From assembly GCA_964551735.1 (NCBI GenBank), contig CAZKEF010000019.1, positions 43,831-107,830 of the forward strand: a DNA stretch of 64,000 nucleotides, given 5' to 3'. Made by a program: the position numbers and the translations under genes. Below, piece after piece: positions 59,241-64,000 of the stretch (positions are counted from its first letter, which is position 1; the number at the start of each line of letters is the position of its first letter). The notes beneath the pieces are model-generated. The model was given only the letters and a program-made list of their open reading frames with translations, was not told where the DNA came from and ran no database searches. Source of the DNA: DAOUAT01 sp964551735. GTDB taxonomy: Bacteria; Chloroflexota; Anaerolineae; CG2-30-64-16.

Positions 59241-60491
59241 TCAATCCTGCGCGTCGCCATCGTAGCTCAGCAGGCGCCGCTCGCCCGTCAGCGAGCGCAC
59301 CTCGGTCAGGTCTTGCGTCACTTCCAGCGTGCCCAGGTAGGCGCCTGCCCCATCACGCACCGCGTAGTAGCAGATGTAGATCAGCCGGCCGCCCAGGTTG
59401 ATCCAAAACCGCGCCTGCTCCTGCTTGCCCGCTCGGAAGTCGCGCACGATCTGATTCACGATGTGGACGCTCTTCGGCGGATGGCAATATTGCACCTTGC
59501 GGCCCAGGATGGCGCGCGAGCGGTCGAAGATGCGCTCTTTGCCGGGGGTGAAATAGCGCACGGTGTCGTCCGCGTCGACGAACGTCAGATCGAACGGCAG
59601 GGTCGAGAAGACGCCGATCAGCTCGGCCAGCGTGAAGCTGCCGGTCGGCATCTGGACGCGGCCGTCGTGCGCGGCGGGTCTGCCGGCCTCTGCCGCCACC
59701 CCGCCCGCGGGCTGCCACACGAACTCCGGCACGTACAGGCAGTAGCCGTACTCGTCGCTCTGGAGGTAAATCTGGTACCAATCCTGCTCGGTCAGCAGGT
59801 TGAGCGCGGTCGGGAAGAGGATCTTCTCCTCTTTATAGACCATCTCATCCACGGCGTCAACGGCCGGGGCTACCGAGAAAAGGCCGAAAGAGCGGGCCTC
59901 CGCGGCGTCCAGCGCCGCCACCTGCTGCAAGCCCTCAATGGTCAGGCGCAGAAGCTGGCGCACCTCGTCGTGTTTGCCCCACATCACCGCGGGCGGGCCG
60001 GGCAGGTTGGCCTTCTCGAAGTAGGGGAAGAGCAGGTACTCCTTGCGCCGGTAGTGCTTGTCGGCGTCCATCAGGCTGTTCAACTGCTGCTGAATTTCAC
60101 GCATGAGCGCGGTGGCATCCGCATCGTCCGCCAGCTTCTCCAGGCGGCCCAGCAGCACCCGGATCTGACCCGTCGTGCGCGTGAGTTCCTTGTTCTCTTG
60201 CACGAAGGTGTGCACCGGATGGCCGGGGATGGTCTCCGGGGTCTCCTGCAAGTCCAAATGCTGCTTCAGCACCCGCGTATGCGTGTCGCAGAGCTGCTGG
60301 ATGTTCTCCTGCGGGATGCCCTCCTGGATGAGCTGCACCTCCATCAGGAAGACATCGCTGTAATCCGCTTCGTCAAGCAGAGCGCCCAGTTGGGCCTTGA
60401 CCTGCTCCTCGGCCGCGCCGCTGTGCAGGCGACGGATCAAGCTCTTCATGATCTCGACGCGCTGCTGGCGGTTGTTGATAATCTCGCTCAT
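59241..60491 (-). CDS. DUF438-hemerythrin-PAS sensor-like protein
   Basis: Protein of 416 residues: DUF438 at the N-terminus (about 10-80), HHE hemerythrin-like helices (about 85-215, KHYRRKEYLLFPYFEK, MWGKHDEVRQL) and a PAS-type domain (about 290-400, FDLTFVDADDTVRYFTPG, LGRKVQYCHPP). Part of the presumed NO/redox stress group with Ric and the Crp/Fnr regulator. AAGGATGG precedes the ATG. The 170-bp upstream gap is AT-rich and holds promoter-like sequence but no clear pair of boxes. Confidence 0.87.
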   Translation of the reverse strand: MSEIINNRQQRVEIMKSLIRRLHSGAAEEQVKAQLGALLDEADYSDVFLMEVQLIQEGIPQENIQQLCDTHTRVLKQHLDLQETPETIPGHPVHTFVQENKELTRTTGQIRVLLGRLEKLADDADATALMREIQQQLNSLMDADKHYRRKEYLLFPYFEKANLPGPPAVMWGKHDEVRQLLRLTIEGLQQVAALDAAEARSFGLFSVAPAVDAVDEMVYKEEKILFPTALNLLTEQDWYQIYLQSDEYGYCLYVPEFVWQPAGGVAAEAGRPAAHDGRVQMPTGSFTLAELIGVFSTLPFDLTFVDADDTVRYFTPGKERIFDRSRAILGRKVQYCHPPKSVHIVNQIVRDFRAGKQEQARFWINLGGRLIYICYYAVRDGAGAYLGTLEVTQDLTEVRSLTGERRLLSYDGDAQD

Positions 60492-60661
60492 GCCATCCTT
60501 CCCAAGTGTGTGATGGAGAATTACGGGAGGAGATTACCACGATATTTCTTGTATTTCTATGATGTTTGTCTCATGCCAGCAAGAGCAGGGATGATCCCAG
60601 GGAGAAGCCCGGCCTCTGACGATTTTGTCGGCAGGCCCAGCTTCCGCGCCGGATCAACGGC

Positions 60662-61693
60662 CTACCCATCCCCTGCGCCGCGCGTCAGCAGCGGCAAATA
60701 CACGCGCAATGCCCGGCCGCCCACGCCGATCGGAGCGCTGAGCGGCGACTCGCCCCCCTCCGCGCTGTAGGCCGCCACCGCGTAGCGATACGCGCCCAGC
60801 GCGCCCGCGGTCAGGTCCACGTAGCCTGGCGCGAAGCTGCCCCCGACCGGTTGCCACGCGGCGCCGCCCTCCGAGCGGTAGACGCGATAACCCGCCACCC
60901 GTCGATCGGCCACCGCATCCCAAGCCAGGAACACCAGCGCGCTGCCCGGCGCCACCTGCGCCCACAGGCCCAGGGGCGCAGCGATGCCGCCGGCGGTGAG
61001 GGTCCGGCTGTTGTTGGTAGCGTCCGCCTCGGCGATGGGGAAGCCGGGGTTGACCGTCACGTGCAGGTCGTGCGCCGTGTCCAGCCCGGCCGGCGGCGGC
61101 GTCAAGTCGAGGGTGACGGTGACGAAGGGCGCCGGCCCCAGGCCGGTGAGGCCGATCCGCCCGGCGGGGGCGCCGATGCCCGGCGGGCCGTCCCACGCGG
61201 CCGCCACCTCCAGCGGCTGCTCGGCCGAGCCGGGCCAGGCCGCGCCGGCGTTGGCGATGTGGGCGGTCAGCCGCAGCCGATCGCCGGTCGCGGGGCCACC
61301 GGTCACGGACGCATCCACCAGGACGAAATCGGGCAGCGCGGCCACGGCCGCGGCGGCGATGGGCAGATCAGGAACCGGGCTGTGCTGCAAGCCTCCGGCT
61401 TGCGATGCGTGCAAGCTGGAAGCTTGCGATACACTCTTGATGGCGGTCGCCACGATCGCATCCAGCAAGGGGTCGTAGGCAGCTGCGGGCAGCCAGTTTA
61501 CTGCGCCATCATCCGTCAGATACGCGGGCGCGGCCTGGCCGGTGGCCGGGTCCACGACGGCCTGCGCCAATTCGCCGCGCTGCAAGCCGAGGCACAGCGC
61601 GCCCGTGCGGCCGCCGCCGACGTCCAGGGTCGCCTGTCGCAGGCCGATCGGGACATCGGCACTTTGCAGCAGCGGGTGTACGGCCTCGACCAC
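60662..61693 (-). CDS. Secreted protein C-terminal part: CARDB, FnIII and RVYLPLLTR tail
   Basis: About 343 residues with no signal peptide and an uncertain start. A CARDB domain (DFVLVDASVTGGPATGD to EADATNNSRTL, about 125-230), an FnIII domain (VFLAWDAVADRRVAGYRVYR, about 250-335) and the tail LRVYLPLLTRG near the end. A pair of 7-bp hairpins (61387-61427) reads in frame. Upstream the frame meets the jetC fragment in the opposite direction, so its 5' part is probably missing. Confidence 0.65.
   Translation of the reverse strand: MVEAVHPLLQSADVPIGLRQATLDVGGGRTGALCLGLQRGELAQAVVDPATGQAAPAYLTDDGAVNWLPAAAYDPLLDAIVATAIKSVSQASSLHASQAGGLQHSPVPDLPIAAAAVAALPDFVLVDASVTGGPATGDRLRLTAHIANAGAAWPGSAEQPLEVAAAWDGPPGIGAPAGRIGLTGLGPAPFVTVTLDLTPPPAGLDTAHDLHVTVNPGFPIAEADATNNSRTLTAGGIAAPLGLWAQVAPGSALVFLAWDAVADRRVAGYRVYRSEGGAAWQPVGGSFAPGYVDLTAGALGAYRYAVAAYSAEGGESPLSAPIGVGGRALRVYLPLLTRGAGDG
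61387..61427. repeat. Paired GCAAGC hairpin repeat inside a gene
   Basis: GCAAGCC-TCC-GGCTTGC (61387-61403) and GCAAGCT-GGA-AGCTTGC (61411-61427) are two small palindromes separated by 7 nt. They are translated in frame as SQASSLHASQAGGLQ on the minus strand. Confidence 0.7.
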
Positions 61694-62770
61694 GACATCA
61701 TCCCCGATCTGGAGCGGAAAGGTGCGGACGCGCTCGAGGCTGCCCGCGGCTTCCTCCTTCTGGAAGGCGCGGAGGAGCTGGTCGAAGAGGCCGGCAAGGA
61801 GTACACCCGCCGCCGGGAGCGCCAGGCATTGGAAACGGTGCTGGAAAACGCTGAGCGCGCTGAGACCAGCTATACCACGGCCGAAAGCAACAATCGCGAC
61901 CGGTTACGAGAGGCCAAACAGGCCTACAGCCTGCGTTACGATTTCGGCTACGACAGCGACGAGGACGCGGGCCGCTACGCCGTCGAGCGCCAACGTTACG
62001 TCGAGTCGGAACTCCCGGATTATGAAGCGCAGGTGGCTCGCCAGCGCGGCCTGGCCGAACAGGAGCTGGTGGAGAACTTCATCCACCGGCTGCGCGAGCA
62101 GATCGAAGACGCCCGCAGCCAGATCGACCACCTGAACACCACGCTGAGCAAGCTCCGCTTCGGCGGCGAGCGCTACGAATTTATCACCACGCCTGCGGCC
62201 GACCTGCGCCGCGTCTACGATATGGTGATGGACAGCCGCGCGGTGCTCGGCGCGTCCCTCTTCGACTCCGACTTCCGCCGCGCGCACCAGGAAGGCTGGG
62301 ACTTGCTCTTCGAGCGGCTGACGATCGGCGCGGACGACGAACGGGTGGAGGAGCTGCGCCGCCTGCAGGACTACCGCAACTACCTGGCCTACGACATCCG
62401 CATCCACTATCCCAACGGTGACCGCGCGCTGCACAGCCAGATCAGCGCCAAAAAGTCGGGCGGCGAGACCACTACCCCCTTCTACGTGGCGATGGCGGCC
62501 AGCTTCGCCCAGGCCTACCGCCTCAACCAGGCACGGCCGTCCGACACCATCCGCCTGGCGCTCTTCGACGAAGCATTCGGCAAGATGGACACCGCGCGCA
62601 CCGCCAGCGCGCTCAAGTTCATGGTGGAAACCGGCCTGCAAGTGCTGCTCGCGACCCCGCCCGACAAAGCCGGCGGCCTCCTGCCTCACGTGGACAGCGT
62701 CCGCACCGTTGTTCGGCAAGAGAATCACTCGTTCGTGCTGGAGATTGACAGGCGGGAGGTGGAGGCGTGA
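61694..62770 (+). pseudogene. jetC: Wadjet JetC-like SMC ATPase, 3' part
   Basis: About 358 residues of an SMC/MukB-like ATPase C-terminal half: coiled coil (IPDLERKGADALEAARG to RLREQIEDARSQIDHL), then KLRFGGERYEF, the signature-like KSGGETTTPFYVAMAASF and Walker B-like IRLALFDEAFGKMDT. The N-terminal Walker A domain, and jetA and jetB, are absent; the left boundary (about 61690) is where an unrelated minus-strand gene begins. The downstream jetD-like gene supports Wadjet. Confidence 0.72.
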
Positions 62771-62864
62771 GACGTGGAACGTGGTGCGTGTTACGTGATG
62801 CGTGTTCCGTGATATTTCCTGCGAGATGCGTCATTCGCCGATTCGTTCATTCGCTGATTCATTG
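62769..62864. repeat. Short degenerate repeats between jetC and jetD
   Basis: The gap is built of GACGTGGAAC, ACGTGATGCGTG and TTCGCTGATTC-type 8-10 nt near-repeats. There is no ribosome-binding sequence before the jetD start. Confidence 0.6.
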
Positions 62865-62866
62865 TC

Positions 62867-63961
62867 ATGACATCTCTACCATTCGTGCCCACGCCTGACG
62901 TCGCGGCTATCCTGAACGCGCTGCTGGATATCTACGAGCGGCACGACCCGACACGGCCCTTCACCCGCGCCATACACGTCCGCCTGGACGAGCTTGACCT
63001 GCCCGGCTACGTCAGCCAGCTCGACCCGGCCCCGCGGCAGACGGCCAACGAGCAGCTCCAGGCGCTGGTGGAGCGCGGCTTCGTGCGCCTGGTGTGGCTG
63101 CCAGGCGAAACGGGGCACCTGCTAGACATCGTGACCCTGCTCCCGGAACGCGCCACCGAGCTTTTCCCCTGGCTGGGCCGCGCGCCCGTGGCCGCGCAGG
63201 CCGCCGCGCTGCGCGACCTGCTTCTGGGCGAACGTTTTCGGTTTGCCGGGGCTGATTGGCGGCGGCTGGCTGTGGATCACACCCTGGCCCAGCTCCGCGC
63301 CGGCAAGTCCCCTGCCCCGTTCACGCTGGCTGACCCCAGTTTCAACGGCGATCTGCTGGCCGCGCTGGTGGCGCTGGACACCATCCGTGAGGAGACCCCC
63401 TATCGCGTCTTTAGCGTCCGCACATTCAACGACAGCAAGGCGTTCGAGCCGTTGAAGGCTGCGTTGGCAACCCTGGCGCGACGGCACGGCCCCGGATGGG
63501 GCGATCTGACGCCGGAGGAGGCGCTGCGAGAACTGGGGCTAACCGCCAACCCGACGCAGGTCCTCCTGTACGGTCCCTGGCGGCTGGTCGGCGCAGGGGG
63601 ACAAGTTATGACGCTGGACGGCTTCTATCCGGCCGTCGGCGTACCCGCAGTTATGGCCGGCCGGGTGCACCACGTGTCCCTGGCGGCCAGTCAGACTGAG
63701 CGCGTCGTCTGTGTGGAAAACCTGGCGTCTTTCTATGAATTGATCCGCCACGAAGGCGACAGGCTGGCCGCACTCTGCCTATGGGGCAACCCCGCGCCGG
63801 CGGTGCGCCATCTGCTGGCACGGTTGATCGGGACGCTCCCGGACAGCATCCCGCTTCAGGTCTGGGCCGACCTGGATTACGGCGGGCTGAGCATCCTGGC
63901 GCAACTCCGCAAGTTGGTCTCCCCACGCTTTCTTCCCTCCCGTATGGATACCGTTGGCTAA
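62867..63961 (+). CDS. jetD: Wadjet JetD-like nuclease subunit (probably truncated)
   Basis: 364 residues matching JetD (DUF3322/DUF2220): N-terminal helical part (about 10-200), then a TOPRIM domain with VCVENLASFYEL (Glu near 285) and WADLDYGGLSIL (Asp-x-Asp near 338). In Wadjet systems JetD cleaves plasmid DNA after JetABC loop extrusion. Relatives continue for several tens of residues past this point; here the frame stops at 63961. A +1 shift near 63950 would reopen it (LANLKLQRAPEM), so a frameshift or sequence error is possible. Confidence 0.78.
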   Translation: MTSLPFVPTPDVAAILNALLDIYERHDPTRPFTRAIHVRLDELDLPGYVSQLDPAPRQTANEQLQALVERGFVRLVWLPGETGHLLDIVTLLPERATELFPWLGRAPVAAQAAALRDLLLGERFRFAGADWRRLAVDHTLAQLRAGKSPAPFTLADPSFNGDLLAALVALDTIREETPYRVFSVRTFNDSKAFEPLKAALATLARRHGPGWGDLTPEEALRELGLTANPTQVLLYGPWRLVGAGGQVMTLDGFYPAVGVPAVMAGRVHHVSLAASQTERVVCVENLASFYELIRHEGDRLAALCLWGNPAPAVRHLLARLIGTLPDSIPLQVWADLDYGGLSILAQLRKLVSPRFLPSRMDTVG

Positions 63962-64000
63962 TCTTAAGTTGCAGCGTGCGCCGGAGATGGCACAGCTATG

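Noticed and set aside
60621..60632. Third operator-like site (GACAAAATCGTC) before the DUF438 gene
   Set aside because: It has a 2-nt insertion relative to the other sites and lies about 130 nt from the start codon with no placed -10, so it may be chance.
59205..60770. Open frame of 521 codons on the plus strand
   Set aside because: Antisense of the DUF438-hemerythrin-PAS gene, which has clear domains and a ribosome site.

Overview
The window is high-GC DNA with features I associate with Chloroflexota (Anaerolineae/Caldilineae-like): large secreted proteins ending in a V-Y-L-P-L-x-x-R tail, Thr/Pro-rich linkers, a BTAD-type regulator with ATPase and TPR regions, a CHAT protease, DUF4139 and DUF438 proteins, and many short degenerate intergenic repeats. 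This is a judgement from content; no rRNA is present to settle it.

Layout. 1-6.4 kb (minus): amino-acid-derivative catabolic operon of a DUF3100-type membrane protein, a divergent SHMT-like enzyme and three different M20 metallohydrolases. 6.5-17.8 kb: YcxB-like protein, an ABC ATPase remnant, a DUF4139 protein, a 1392-aa secreted repeat protein, a PucC/BCD-type MFS protein, threonine aldolase, a nitrilase-fold protein lacking its catalytic Cys, and an alkyltransferase-like protein. 18.6-21 kb: small lipoprotein plus CHAT protease. 21-24.5 kb: conserved housekeeping block trmD-rplS-rnhB-yraN-miaA. 24.5-26.6 kb: amino-acid binding protein and a glycosidase-like protein.

26.6-37.7 kb (plus) is the most interesting block: two small membrane proteins, then a tight four-gene set of TrkA-N channel-like protein with RyR domain, RelA/SpoT synthetase-TPR-SLOG-RyR protein, TIR-helical repeat-TM-ectodomain protein, and an exported subtilisin-like protein. 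The parts (nucleotide synthesis, nucleotide-binding domains, TIR, ion channel, protease) suggest a nucleotide-signalled defence or stress system.

37.8-42 kb: second degenerate nitrilase-fold protein, two BMC-P (EutN/CcmL) pentamer genes with a class II aldolase but no hexamer gene, tRNA-Glu, a serine-recombinase remnant whose frame runs into the tRNA, and a TPR remnant. 42-51 kb: phosphatase-4TM fusion, rubredoxin-DinB fusion, epimerase, secreted protein, alpha/beta hydrolase, VOC protein and NmrA-type reductase. 51-54.3 kb: a BTAD regulator that may control them. 54.3-60.5 kb: a Crp/Fnr regulon-like block with Ric (iron-centre repair), DUF1858/DUF2249 and DUF438-hemerythrin-PAS proteins; a candidate operator recurs at three promoters. 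60.7-64 kb: a truncated secreted protein head to head with a Wadjet remnant (3' part of jetC, then jetD).

Recurrent themes are genes truncated head to head at about 41.51 and 61.69 kb, palindromic or short repeats read in frame inside genes, and family members that have lost catalytic residues.
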